Positions 8,892 through 16,043 of a stretch of 33,902 bases of DNA are shown here, in pieces; position 1 is the first letter of the stretch, and each line of letters opens with the position of its first letter. The translations under genes and the position numbers were made by a program. The notes beneath the pieces are model-generated. The model worked only from the letters and a program-made list of their open reading frames with translations, was not told the DNA's origin and searched no databases. This DNA is from Nocardioides sp. (GTDB taxonomy: Bacteria > Actinomycetota > Actinomycetes > Propionibacteriales > Nocardioidaceae). Location: the NCBI GenBank assembly GCA_025924815.1, contig JAICHQ010000031.1:1-33902 (forward strand), given 5' to 3'.

Positions 8892-9220
8892 CCGCCGGCC
8901 TGGCTGCGCGGCTCGACTTCACCGTCGACGACATCGAGGACCTGCGGATCGCGGTCGGCGAGGCCTGCGCCCTCGTGCTGCCCGAGGCGATCCCCGGCGG
9001 CGACCTCGAGGCCGACTTCCGGCAGACCAGCGGAACCTTGACCATCTCGGTACGCGTCCAGACCGAGGGCCGCAGCGAGCCCGACTACGAGAGCTTCGCC
9101 TGGCAGGTGCTCAGCACGCTCGCGACCGAGGCGTCCGCGAACGCCGACGAGCACCAGCTCACGGTGACGTTCTCGACCGACTCGAGCCTGGCCCTGGCCG
9201 ACGGGCGTGGTCGTGCCTGA
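8807..9220 (+). CDS. RsbW-like anti-sigma factor (histidine-kinase-like ATPase fold)
   Basis: A 137-residue protein upstream of a SigB/SigF-type sigma factor. The DDIEDLRIAVGEAC segment corresponds to the N-box helix of RsbW/SpoIIAB-type anti-sigma kinases. Unlike canonical RsbW, no Asn follows the EAC motif (EACALVLP), and I see no clear DxGxG (G1) or GxGL (G2) loop in the C-terminal half. It may therefore bind the sigma factor but be a poor kinase. It has a good ribosome-binding site (GGAAGG, 6-base spacing). The sigma gene starts 30 bases downstream, so they are probably one operon. No RsbV-type antagonist is encoded next to it. Confidence 0.8.
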   Translation: MDRPALEKPDASLRVPADGAYVSVLRTMTAGLAARLDFTVDDIEDLRIAVGEACALVLPEAIPGGDLEADFRQTSGTLTISVRVQTEGRSEPDYESFAWQVLSTLATEASANADEHQLTVTFSTDSSLALADGRGRA

Positions 9221-9250
9221 TGGTCCACGACCCCGGAGCCCACGGCTGAG

Positions 9251-10084
9251 ATGAGTCTCGAAGGGGGCTCGGAGCCCCCACGACCGCTGCGCGGGCCAGG
9301 GCCCGGCTCGCAGCACCGGATCGACGAGACGCGTGAGCAGAGCACGCTGCTGTTCGGGCAGTTCCGCGACCCCGCGGTTCCGGAGTCGGTACGGCTGGAC
9401 GCGCGCGACCATCTGGTCTCCCTCCACGTGCCGCTGGTCGAGCACTGCGCCCGGCGGTTCCGCAACCGTGGTGAGCCGTTCGAGGACCTGGTGCAGGTCG
9501 GCACGATCGGTCTGATCAAGGCGATCGACCGCTTCGACCTCGACCGCGGCGTCGAGTTCTCGACGTACGCGACACCGACGATCATCGGCGAGATCAAGCG
9601 CTACTTCCGAGACAAGGGGTGGGCGATCCGCGTGCCGCGCCGGCTCCAGGAGCTGCGGATGCAGATCGGCACCACCACGGCCGAGCTCACCCAGTCGCTC
9701 GGCAGGTCCCCCACTCCGCGCGAGCTGGCGGAGTCGATGGGCTGCACCGTCCAGGAGATCGTCGAGGGCATCGAGTCGGGCAACGCCTACTCGACGCTAA
9801 GCCTTGACGCCGCGGACGACTCCGGCGACGACACCGGCGTCTCACTGCTGGACATGATGGGACTCGATGACGAGGAGCTCGAGCAGATCGAGATCCGGGA
9901 GTCGATCAAGCCGCTGCTCGAGGCGCTGCCGAGCCGCGAGAAGCGGATCCTGCTGCTCCGCTTCTTCCGCAACAGGACGCAGGCCGAGATCGCGGCCGAG
10001 ATCGGGGTCAGCCAGATGCACGTGTCGCGGCTTCTCAGCCGCACCCTCGAGCAGCTGCGGACGACGCTGGAGGAGCCGGTGTGA
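9251..10084 (+). CDS. SigB/SigF/SigG-subfamily RNA polymerase sigma factor
   Basis: A 277-residue group 3 sigma factor. Region 2 includes EDLVQVGTIGLIKAIDRFD and EFSTYATPTIIGEIKRYFRD. Region 3 includes RVPRRLQELR and the RSPTPRELAESMG helix-turn-helix. Region 4 includes LPSREKRILLLRFFRNRTQAEIAAEIGVSQMHVSRLLSRTLEQLR. The RYFRDKGWAIRVPRR linker is diagnostic of the SigB/SigF stress and development group. The N-terminal 30 residues are disordered and Pro/Gly-rich. It follows the RsbW-like gene by 30 bases, which supports a partner-switching module. The numbered sigma name cannot be fixed from sequence alone. Confidence 0.93.
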   Translation: MSLEGGSEPPRPLRGPGPGSQHRIDETREQSTLLFGQFRDPAVPESVRLDARDHLVSLHVPLVEHCARRFRNRGEPFEDLVQVGTIGLIKAIDRFDLDRGVEFSTYATPTIIGEIKRYFRDKGWAIRVPRRLQELRMQIGTTTAELTQSLGRSPTPRELAESMGCTVQEIVEGIESGNAYSTLSLDAADDSGDDTGVSLLDMMGLDDEELEQIEIRESIKPLLEALPSREKRILLLRFFRNRTQAEIAAEIGVSQMHVSRLLSRTLEQLRTTLEEPV

Positions 10085-10091
10085 GCGGTGC

Positions 10092-10487
10092 CTACGCCTC
10101 GTCGCCATGGTGGGCGAGCGCCTCGACGCTGGCCGGGTGGAGCAGGCCCACCAGCACAACGACGGCGACGACGGTCAGCACGACCGAGACCCAGGTCGTG
10201 CCACCACCGAGGAAGTTCCAGGCCAGCCCGAGCGCCATCAGCTGCGAGACCACCAGCGGGCTCCGGGCCCAGGTGCGGCCGCGTACGACGTACCACGCGC
10301 AGGCCACGAGCAGGGCGCCGAGCAGGGCGAAGAAGACCGACGTGGTCACGCCCATCGCCGCCCGGTCGGCATGGACGCTGGCCGCCTCGAGCGCCGCGAA
10401 CCCGATCACCAGGATCCCCTCGACCGCGGCCAGGCCGGCCGCGACCACGAGCGGGGTGGGCGAGAGATGGCCCGCGTCGTCGCGCAC
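10092..10487 (-). CDS. Small integral membrane protein, four predicted helices
   Basis: With the GTG start at 10487 the product is 131 residues with about four hydrophobic helices: PLVVAAGLAAVEGILVIGFA, then TSVFFALLGALLVACAWYVV, a segment including SPLVVSQLMALGLAWNFLG, and WVSVVLTVVAVVVLVGLL. The C terminus is short and charged (LAHHGDEA). An N-terminal extension of the frame is Arg-rich and overlaps the whiB1 region, so I reject it. It converges on the sigma factor gene with a 7-base gap and is divergent from whiB1. Similar unnamed membrane proteins occur in actinobacteria; I know no function. Confidence 0.72.
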   Translation of the reverse strand: MRDDAGHLSPTPLVVAAGLAAVEGILVIGFAALEAASVHADRAAMGVTTSVFFALLGALLVACAWYVVRGRTWARSPLVVSQLMALGLAWNFLGGGTTWVSVVLTVVAVVVLVGLLHPASVEALAHHGDEA

Positions 10488-10637
10488 GGACCTCAGCGTA
10501 CGGGCGTCCGCGTACGGGGGCCCGGCGTGGGTACCGGAGGCGGACGAGCACCGGCGCTGTTCCGGGGCTGTGACAAAACCGACCACCGAAAGGGGTTGTC
10601 TCCCGATGCAATCCTTGCCACTGTGGAGAGCGCGCTC

Positions 10638-10651
10638 GTGAAAGTATTCAC
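10638..10651. promoter_or_regulatory. CRP-like palindrome upstream of whiB1
   Basis: GTGA (10638-10641), six bases, then TCAC (10648-10651) form a perfect inverted repeat. With the flanking bases it matches 9 of 10 positions of the CRP consensus TGTGA-N6-TCACA. It ends 52 bases before the whiB1 ATG. The M. tuberculosis whiB1 promoter is known to be controlled by the CRP homologue Rv3676. Binding here is inferred. Confidence 0.5.
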
Positions 10652-10703
10652 ATCCGCGCGCCCTGATGCCGTCTCCCCTGTGAAAGTGAGTTCTGCGAAA
10701 GCC

Positions 10704-10955
10704 ATGGATTGGCGCGACCGCTCTGCCTGCCTCGACGAGGACCCGGAGCTGTTCTTCCCCATCGGCAACACCGGCCCGGCCATCCTCCAGATCGAGGAGG
10801 CCAAGCAGGTCTGCCGTCGCTGTGAGGTGCGCGAACAGTGCCTCCAATGGGCCCTGGAGGCCGGTCAGGACCACGGAGTGTGGGGCGGGCTCAGCGAGGA
10901 CGAGCGCCGCGCCCTGAAGCGTCGCAGCTCACGCGCACGGGTCCGCACCGCCTGA
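10704..10955 (+). CDS. whiB1: WhiB-family iron-sulfur transcriptional regulator, WhiB1/WblE type
   Basis: An 83-residue redox/NO-responsive [4Fe-4S] regulator that in its group acts by binding region 4 of the principal sigma factor. The four cluster cysteines are Cys9, Cys37, Cys40 and Cys46, the same spacing as M. tuberculosis WhiB1. The start MDWRDRSACLDEDPELFFP and the GVWGGLSEDERRALKRR helix and basic tail also match WhiB1. The frame is open far upstream, but the ATG at 10704 reproduces the known N terminus; an in-frame GTG at 10680 is possible. It converges on the pdtaS gene with a 7-base gap, as whiB1 and pdtaS are neighbours in M. tuberculosis. Confidence 0.93.
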   Translation: MDWRDRSACLDEDPELFFPIGNTGPAILQIEEAKQVCRRCEVREQCLQWALEAGQDHGVWGGLSEDERRALKRRSSRARVRTA

Positions 10956-10962
10956 GCCTGGT

Positions 10963-12444
10963 CTAACCACCGTCCAGAGGTACGTCGACCACCGCGCGCG
11001 CACCCCGGTCGGGGCCCGGACGGAGCTCGAGCAGGCCACCGAGCTCGGACTCCACCAGGGTCCGCACGATCGACAGCCCCAGGTTCATCGACGCGTCGAG
11101 GTCGAACCCCGCGGGCAGCCCGACCCCGTCGTCGTCCACGGTCACCCGCAGCCGCCCCGCCAGACGTTCCGGCTCGACCGTGATCGACCCGTGGCACTCG
11201 CCGGGGTAGCCGTGCTCCACGGCGTTCTGGAGCAGCTCGGTGAGCACCATCGCCAGTGCCGTGGCGGCCTCGTTGGCCAGCATCCCGAAGGACCCCTCGC
11301 GCCGGATCACAGGCCGCTCCGAGTGCCCCTCCGGCCCCGAGCCCACGTCGCTGACCAGCACCCCCAGTCGGTCGGCGATCTCGTCGAAGGCGACCTCGTC
11401 GAGCACCTCCTGGCTCAGCGTCTCGTGCACGATCGCGATCGACCCCACCCGGCGTACGGCCTCCTCCAGGGCGCTGCGGGCCTCGTCCGAGCCGATCCGG
11501 CGGGCCTGGAGCCGCAGCAGCGCCGCGACCGTCTGCAGATTGTTCTTCACCCGGTGGTGGATCTCGCGGATCGTTGCGTCCTTGGTGAGGAGCTCGCGGT
11601 CGCGTCGGCGCAGGTCGGTGACATCGCGCAGCAGGACCAGGGCGCCCACGTGCTCGCCGCCCGACCGTAGCGGGATCGCCCGCACGATCAGCCACACCTG
11701 GTCATCGCCGACCTCGGTGTCGAGGTGGGCACGTCCGCCGAGCACGGCCGTGAGCGTCTCCTCGTCGGGACGGCGCCGGGGCGGCACCAGCTCGCGCGTG
11801 ACCTCGGCCAGGACGTGCCCGTCGAGGTCGCCGGACCAGCCCAGCCGACGGTAGACCGACAGCGCGTTCGGGCTCGCGTAGGTGACTCGGCCGCGGCCGT
11901 CGACGCGGATGAACCCGTCGCCGACCCGCGGCGAGTCGGCGTGGTCGCTGCGCTGGCCGTGGGGCGGGAAGTCGCCGGAGGCGATCATCGCGGTCAGCTC
12001 CGCCGCGCTCTGGAGATAGGACAGCTCGAGGCGGCTCGGCGTGCGGACGCCCAACAGGTTGGTGTTGCGCGCGATCACGGCGATCACCCGGCCGCGGTGC
12101 GGCACCGGGATCGTCTCGACGCGCACCGGCACGTCATCTCGCCACTCCGGGTCTCCCTCGCGGACGAGCCGCGCGCCGGCGTACGCACGGTCGAGCATGG
12201 TCCGGCGGCCGGCGGGGACGAAGCTGCCGACGACGTCGTCGACGTACGCCGTGGGGCCGGTCGTCGGACGCATCTGCGCGGCCGCCCAGAACCCCTCCGC
12301 CCCGCGGTCCGGGAGCCAGAGCACGAGGTCGGCGAACGCGAGGTCGGCGATGATCTGCCAATCGGCCATCAGCAGCTGCAGCACGCCCACGTCGCCCTCG
12401 TCGAGGTCGGTGTGGCTGCGGACCAGCTCCAGCAGGGACGGCAC
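10963..12444 (-). CDS. pdtaS: PdtaS-like cytoplasmic sensor histidine kinase
   Basis: A 493-residue kinase without membrane segments. The order is an N-terminal GAF-like domain (about 1-150, including MADWQIIADLAFADLVLWLPD), a PAS domain (about 180-280), a HisKA_2 phosphoacceptor helix with EIHHRVKNNLQTVAALLRLQ (His296/His297), and a HATPase domain with ELLQNAVEHGYP (N-box) and DDDGVGLPAGFD (G1 box), ending in STNLGLSIVRTLV-like sequence (read as SMNLGLSIVRTLV). The partner PdtaR is a response regulator with an ANTAR RNA-binding domain in mycobacteria; none is encoded in this window. The GTG at 12444 (VPSLLELVRSHT) aligns with the mycobacterial start. The upstream extension to 12615 is antisense to the next gene and rejected. 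Confidence 0.92.
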   Translation of the reverse strand: MPSLLELVRSHTDLDEGDVGVLQLLMADWQIIADLAFADLVLWLPDRGAEGFWAAAQMRPTTGPTAYVDDVVGSFVPAGRRTMLDRAYAGARLVREGDPEWRDDVPVRVETIPVPHRGRVIAVIARNTNLLGVRTPSRLELSYLQSAAELTAMIASGDFPPHGQRSDHADSPRVGDGFIRVDGRGRVTYASPNALSVYRRLGWSGDLDGHVLAEVTRELVPPRRRPDEETLTAVLGGRAHLDTEVGDDQVWLIVRAIPLRSGGEHVGALVLLRDVTDLRRRDRELLTKDATIREIHHRVKNNLQTVAALLRLQARRIGSDEARSALEEAVRRVGSIAIVHETLSQEVLDEVAFDEIADRLGVLVSDVGSGPEGHSERPVIRREGSFGMLANEAATALAMVLTELLQNAVEHGYPGECHGSITVEPERLAGRLRVTVDDDGVGLPAGFDLDASMNLGLSIVRTLVESELGGLLELRPGPDRGARAVVDVPLDGG

Positions 12445-12514
12445 CGGCCCAGCGTAGGCGGGCCCCTCCCGGCAGGGTCGGCTGCCGACCTCCGCGTCGG
12501 CGGCGGCTGGCAGG

Positions 12515-13363
12515 ATGGGAGGCATGTCGACGGCGTACTGGCAGCAGGTCCGGTCCGCCGAGATGAGGGTCCCGACCGATCGCCCGCTCGCCGACCTGAC
12601 CGCCGAGCTCGTCACCCTGCTCGGCTCGACCGACCCTGTCGAGCGCGACGAGATCGCCTACCCCATCCTGGCCACCTGGATCTCCGAGGGCGTGTACGAC
12701 GACCTGCTCGCCGGACTAGGCGACGGCATGGCCGCCGGCCTGACCCGAGGCCTCGGCGAGTCGGGCACCGACTCGGTGTTCCGCCGCAGCTTCTCGGTGC
12801 TGGTGCTGGCCGAGTGCATCGAGCGCGACAACACCGAAGGCCGGCTCCCGGCCGGCAAGATCCTCGAGTGGGGCGACCGGTTGACCGGCTGGCTGGTCCG
12901 CGAGCGCGACGTCCGCGGGTTCGTGCCCGAGCAGGGCTGGGCCCACGCCGTCGCCCACGGTGCCGACGCCCTCGGCGCCCTCGCCGGGTCGTCGCACCTG
13001 GGGTTGAACGAGCTGACCGTGCTCCTCGACGTCGTCGCCGACAGGGTGGTCCTCGAGACTCCGGCGCCGCTCTCGAGCGGCGAGCCGGATCGGCTGGCGG
13101 CCGCCACCATGAGCATCCTGCGGCGGCGCCTGGTGCCTCTGCGAATCATCGAGCCCTGGCTCGCGCGCCTGACGGCCGCGGCGACCGACCCCGGCGCTCC
13201 GGGACGCGACCCCTACCTGGTCACCGGCAACCCCGAGGCCTTCCTGCGGGCCCTCCACCTCCAGGTCGCCCTGGCGCCGGAGCCGGTCGACGTACGGGCG
13301 GACCTCCTCCTCGAGCTGGTCGCCGCCCTGCGCACGACCAACGCGGCGTACCTCCAGGCCTGA
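12515..13363 (+). CDS. DUF2785 domain-containing protein
   Basis: A helical protein of 282 residues from the ATG at 12515, or 279 from the in-frame ATG at 12524 (MSTAYWQQV). The segments IAYPILATWISEGVYDDLL, RSFSVLVLAECIERDN, GWAHAVAHGADALGALA and EAFLRALHLQVAL fit the alpha-helical DUF2785 family. The RGFVPEQGWAHAVAHGAD stretch, with its conserved His residues, is the most motif-like part. The function is unknown. It is divergent from pdtaS across about 70 bases. GGCAGG just before the ATG at 12515 is a possible ribosome-binding site. Confidence 0.83.
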   Translation: MGGMSTAYWQQVRSAEMRVPTDRPLADLTAELVTLLGSTDPVERDEIAYPILATWISEGVYDDLLAGLGDGMAAGLTRGLGESGTDSVFRRSFSVLVLAECIERDNTEGRLPAGKILEWGDRLTGWLVRERDVRGFVPEQGWAHAVAHGADALGALAGSSHLGLNELTVLLDVVADRVVLETPAPLSSGEPDRLAAATMSILRRRLVPLRIIEPWLARLTAAATDPGAPGRDPYLVTGNPEAFLRALHLQVALAPEPVDVRADLLLELVAALRTTNAAYLQA

Positions 13364-13383
13364 GGGGGCTCGTCCTCGGCCTC

Positions 13384-13429
13384 ACCGGTCACAGCGTCGA
13401 GCCTCCACGCCGAGCTGCAGGTGACCGGT
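13384..13429. promoter_or_regulatory. Perfect 9-bp inverted repeat upstream of the acetolactate-synthase-like operon
   Basis: ACCGGTCAC (13384-13392) and its exact complement GTGACCGGT (13421-13429) are separated by 28 bases, with half-site centres about 37 bases apart. The right arm ends 15 bases before the ATG at 13445. It could be a two-site operator or an mRNA leader hairpin. Confidence 0.4.
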
Positions 13430-13444
13430 CGGTAACCTGCCCTC

Positions 13445-15103
13445 ATGAGCACCTCCGAGACCAGCGGCCACGCGGGTGAGCTGGCCGTCGCCGTCGCCCG
13501 GGCCCACGGCGTCGAGACCCTGTTCACCCTCTCGGGCGCCCACGTCTTCCCGATGTACGACGGGGCGGTCAAGGCCGACCCGCCGATGCGCATCCTCGAC
13601 GTCCGTCACGAGCAGACCGCCGCCTTCGCGGCCGAGGCGACCGGGAAGCTGACCCGGGTCCCGGGGCTGGCGGTGCTGACCGCCGGGCCCGGCGTCACGA
13701 ACGGCGTCAGCGCGATCGCCCAGGCCCAGTTCGCCGGGTCGCCGATGGTAGTGGTCGGCGGCCGGGCCCCGCAGAACCGCTGGGGCAGCGGCAGTCTCCA
13801 GGAGCTCGACCAGCCGCCGATCGTCGCCTCCATCACCAAGAGCGCGCGCACGATCCCGACCGCGGCCGAGGTGACCGGCGGATTCGACGAGGCATTCCGT
13901 CTGGCCGGCTCCGCCCACCGCGGCCCGGTGTTCGTCGACGTGCCGATGGACGAGTTCTTCAACCAGGCGAGCGCCACGATCCCGGACGGCGCGCGCCGGC
14001 GCGGTGAGGACCCGGACACCGACGCGATCGAGCGCATCGCCCGCCTGCTGACAGACGCCGAGCGGCCGGTGCTGATCCTCGGCACCGACGTCTGGGCCGA
14101 CGGCGCCGAGCAGGCCGCCCTCGAGCTCGTCGAGGCGGTCGGCATCCCCACGATCACCAACGGCATGGGCCGCGGGATCGTCCCCGGTGGCCATCCGCTG
14201 CTGGTCACCAAGGCACGCAGCAAGGCGCTGAACGGCGCCGACCTGGTCGTCGTGGTCGGCACCCCGCTCGACTTCCGGCTCGGGTACGGCGTGTTCGGCG
14301 GCAAGGACGAGGGCAGCTCGCCGGCCCGGGTGGTACACGTCGCCGACTCCGCCGGTCAGGTCTCGCAGCACGCCGCGCTCGCGGACGCGGTGTCCGGCGA
14401 CCTCGCCTCGGTGATCCGTGGGCTCGCCGAGGCGCTCGAGCGCGCCAGCCTCTCGGCCTGGAAGTCCTGGGTCGAGGACCTCCAGGCGACCGTCCGGGAG
14501 GCGACCGCCCGGGACGCCGAGCTGCTGATGGCCGAGAGCGACCCGATCCACCCGGCCCGGATCTACGGCGAGCTCCTCCCGCGGCTGGCCGACGACGCCG
14601 TCGTCATCGGCGACGGCGGCGACTTCGTCAGCTTCGCCGGCAAGTACGTCGAGCCGAAGCGGCCGGGCGGCTGGCTCGACCCCGGGCCGTACGGGTGTCT
14701 CGGCGCGGGTCTCGGCGCCTCCATCGCGGCTCGGCTCGCCCGCCCGTCGGCGCAGGTGGTGCTGCTGCTCGGCGACGGCGCCGCCGGCTTCTCGCTGATG
14801 GACGCCGACACGCTGGTCCGACACGACCTCCCGGTCGTGATGGTGATGGCCAACAACTCGGCGTGGGGGCTGGAGAAGGGCCCGATGCAGATGATCTACG
14901 GCTACGACGTCGCCGCCGACCTCGGCCAGCAGACCCGGTACGACGAGGTGGTCCGGGCGCTCGGCGGCGCCGGGGAACGGGTGACCGACCCGCAGCAGAT
15001 CGGCCCGGCGCTGGACCGCGCGTTCGCAGCGGACGCGCCGTACCTCGTCAACGTGATCACCGACGTCGGCGCCGTCTACCCGCGCACCACGTTCGGCGTC
15101 TGA
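13445..15103 (+). CDS. Acetolactate-synthase-like ThDP-dependent enzyme (IlvG type)
   Basis: A 552-residue thiamine-diphosphate enzyme with the three-domain plan of the acetohydroxyacid synthase family. The catalytic Glu is Glu56 in VRHEQTAAFAAEA. The ThDP/Mg motif runs from GDG (443-445) to NN (470-471) in GDGAAGFSLMD...MANNSAWG. The central domain contains LILGTDVWADGAEQAALELV. No ilvN/ilvH-like regulatory subunit follows, so this is likely a stand-alone paralogue like mycobacterial IlvG and not the main AHAS. Oxalyl-CoA decarboxylase-like or other 2-oxoacid chemistry is possible. It is first in a tight operon with the GNAT and thioesterase genes. Confidence 0.88.
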   Translation: MSTSETSGHAGELAVAVARAHGVETLFTLSGAHVFPMYDGAVKADPPMRILDVRHEQTAAFAAEATGKLTRVPGLAVLTAGPGVTNGVSAIAQAQFAGSPMVVVGGRAPQNRWGSGSLQELDQPPIVASITKSARTIPTAAEVTGGFDEAFRLAGSAHRGPVFVDVPMDEFFNQASATIPDGARRRGEDPDTDAIERIARLLTDAERPVLILGTDVWADGAEQAALELVEAVGIPTITNGMGRGIVPGGHPLLVTKARSKALNGADLVVVVGTPLDFRLGYGVFGGKDEGSSPARVVHVADSAGQVSQHAALADAVSGDLASVIRGLAEALERASLSAWKSWVEDLQATVREATARDAELLMAESDPIHPARIYGELLPRLADDAVVIGDGGDFVSFAGKYVEPKRPGGWLDPGPYGCLGAGLGASIAARLARPSAQVVLLLGDGAAGFSLMDADTLVRHDLPVVMVMANNSAWGLEKGPMQMIYGYDVAADLGQQTRYDEVVRALGGAGERVTDPQQIGPALDRAFAADAPYLVNVITDVGAVYPRTTFGV

Positions 15104-15114
15104 GGCGGCTCCCC

Positions 15115-15615
15115 ATGCGGATCAGACGCGCTCGGGCCGACGACCTGGCGGCGATCGGCGAGGTGACGGTCGCGGCGTACGCCGAGTTCGCCGCCGACAA
15201 CAGCGACGACTACGTCCATCACCTGCGCGACGCCGCTGCCCGCGACCGCGAGGCGGAGCTGTGGGTGGCCACGCCCGACGAGGACGACCAGATCCTCGGC
15301 ACCGTCACGATCACCCCGGCCGGGTCTCCGTGGCGCGAGGTCGGGCGCGACGGCGAGGGTGAGTTCCGGATGCTCGCGGTCGCACCGACGTCTCGCGGCG
15401 CCGGGGTCGGCGGAGCCCTCGTGGGGCACGTCGTCGACCGGTTCCGGAGCCAGGGGGCCACGGCGGTGGTGATGTCGACGCTGCCGCGGATGCAGGCGGC
15501 GCACCGGATCTACGAGCGGGCCGGGTTCGTCCGTGACCCGGAGCGCGACTGGTCGCCGCTGCCGGGCCTCGACCTGATCACCTACCGGCTCGCCCTGGAG
15601 GAGCCGGCGCCGTGA
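15115..15615 (+). CDS. GNAT-family N-acetyltransferase
   Basis: A 166-residue acetyl-CoA-dependent acyltransferase. The N terminus MRIRRARADDLAAIGEVT is the usual GNAT beta1-alpha1. EFRMLAVAPTSRGAGVGGALV contains the acetyl-CoA pyrophosphate loop (R-x-x-G-x-G/A form), and MQAAHRIYERAGFVRDPERD is the C-terminal Y-x-x-x-GF signature. The ATG at 15115 lies 11 bases after the upstream stop, and its own TGA overlaps the GTG of the thioesterase gene by 4 bases. The substrate is unknown. Confidence 0.88.
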   Translation: MRIRRARADDLAAIGEVTVAAYAEFAADNSDDYVHHLRDAAARDREAELWVATPDEDDQILGTVTITPAGSPWREVGRDGEGEFRMLAVAPTSRGAGVGGALVGHVVDRFRSQGATAVVMSTLPRMQAAHRIYERAGFVRDPERDWSPLPGLDLITYRLALEEPAP

Positions 15616-15977
15616 GCGAGGCCACCCTGAGGTTCACCGTCGACGACGGCGACACCGCCGCCTCCCTCGGCTCGGGCTCCCTGGCGGTGCTGGGGACGCC
15701 GCGACTGCTCGCGTGGTGCGAGGCGGCGACGTGCGCCGCGATCGAGCACGACCTCGGCGACGGCGAGACCTCGGTGGGCACGCGGGTGGAGCTCGAGCAC
15801 ACCCGCGCCAGCCGCGTCGGCGTACGCCTCGAGGTGACGGCGTCCTCGGTCCACCGCGACGGACGGCTCCACCGCTTCAGTGTGGTGGCCCGAGAGGCAG
15901 GTGGTGGACGCGTCGTCGGCACCGGCGAGGTCACCCGGGTGGTGGTCGACGCCGAACGTTTCCTCGGCCGCCTCTGA
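15612..15977 (+). CDS. Hot-dog-fold thioesterase, FlK-like
   Basis: A 121-residue protein that resembles the fluoroacetyl-CoA thioesterase FlK and related actinobacterial proteins. The markers are TPRLLAWCEAATCAAIEHDL, then TSVGTRVELEHTRASRVGV, then RFSVVAREAGGG followed by the strand VVGTGEVTRVVVD. The T/E/H pattern of FlK-type thioesterases appears to be preserved around the EAAT and LEHTR segments, but I could not align it exactly. The GTG start at 15612 overlaps the GNAT stop (GTGA), indicating translational coupling. It probably hydrolyses a small acyl-CoA; fluoroacetate resistance should not be assumed. Confidence 0.8.
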   Translation: MSEATLRFTVDDGDTAASLGSGSLAVLGTPRLLAWCEAATCAAIEHDLGDGETSVGTRVELEHTRASRVGVRLEVTASSVHRDGRLHRFSVVAREAGGGRVVGTGEVTRVVVDAERFLGRL

Positions 15978-16043
15978 CCGGCGGTCGAAGGTGCCGGTGC
16001 GGGTGGTGGGGAAGGCGCCGTCCTCGGTGGTTGAGGAAGGTGT

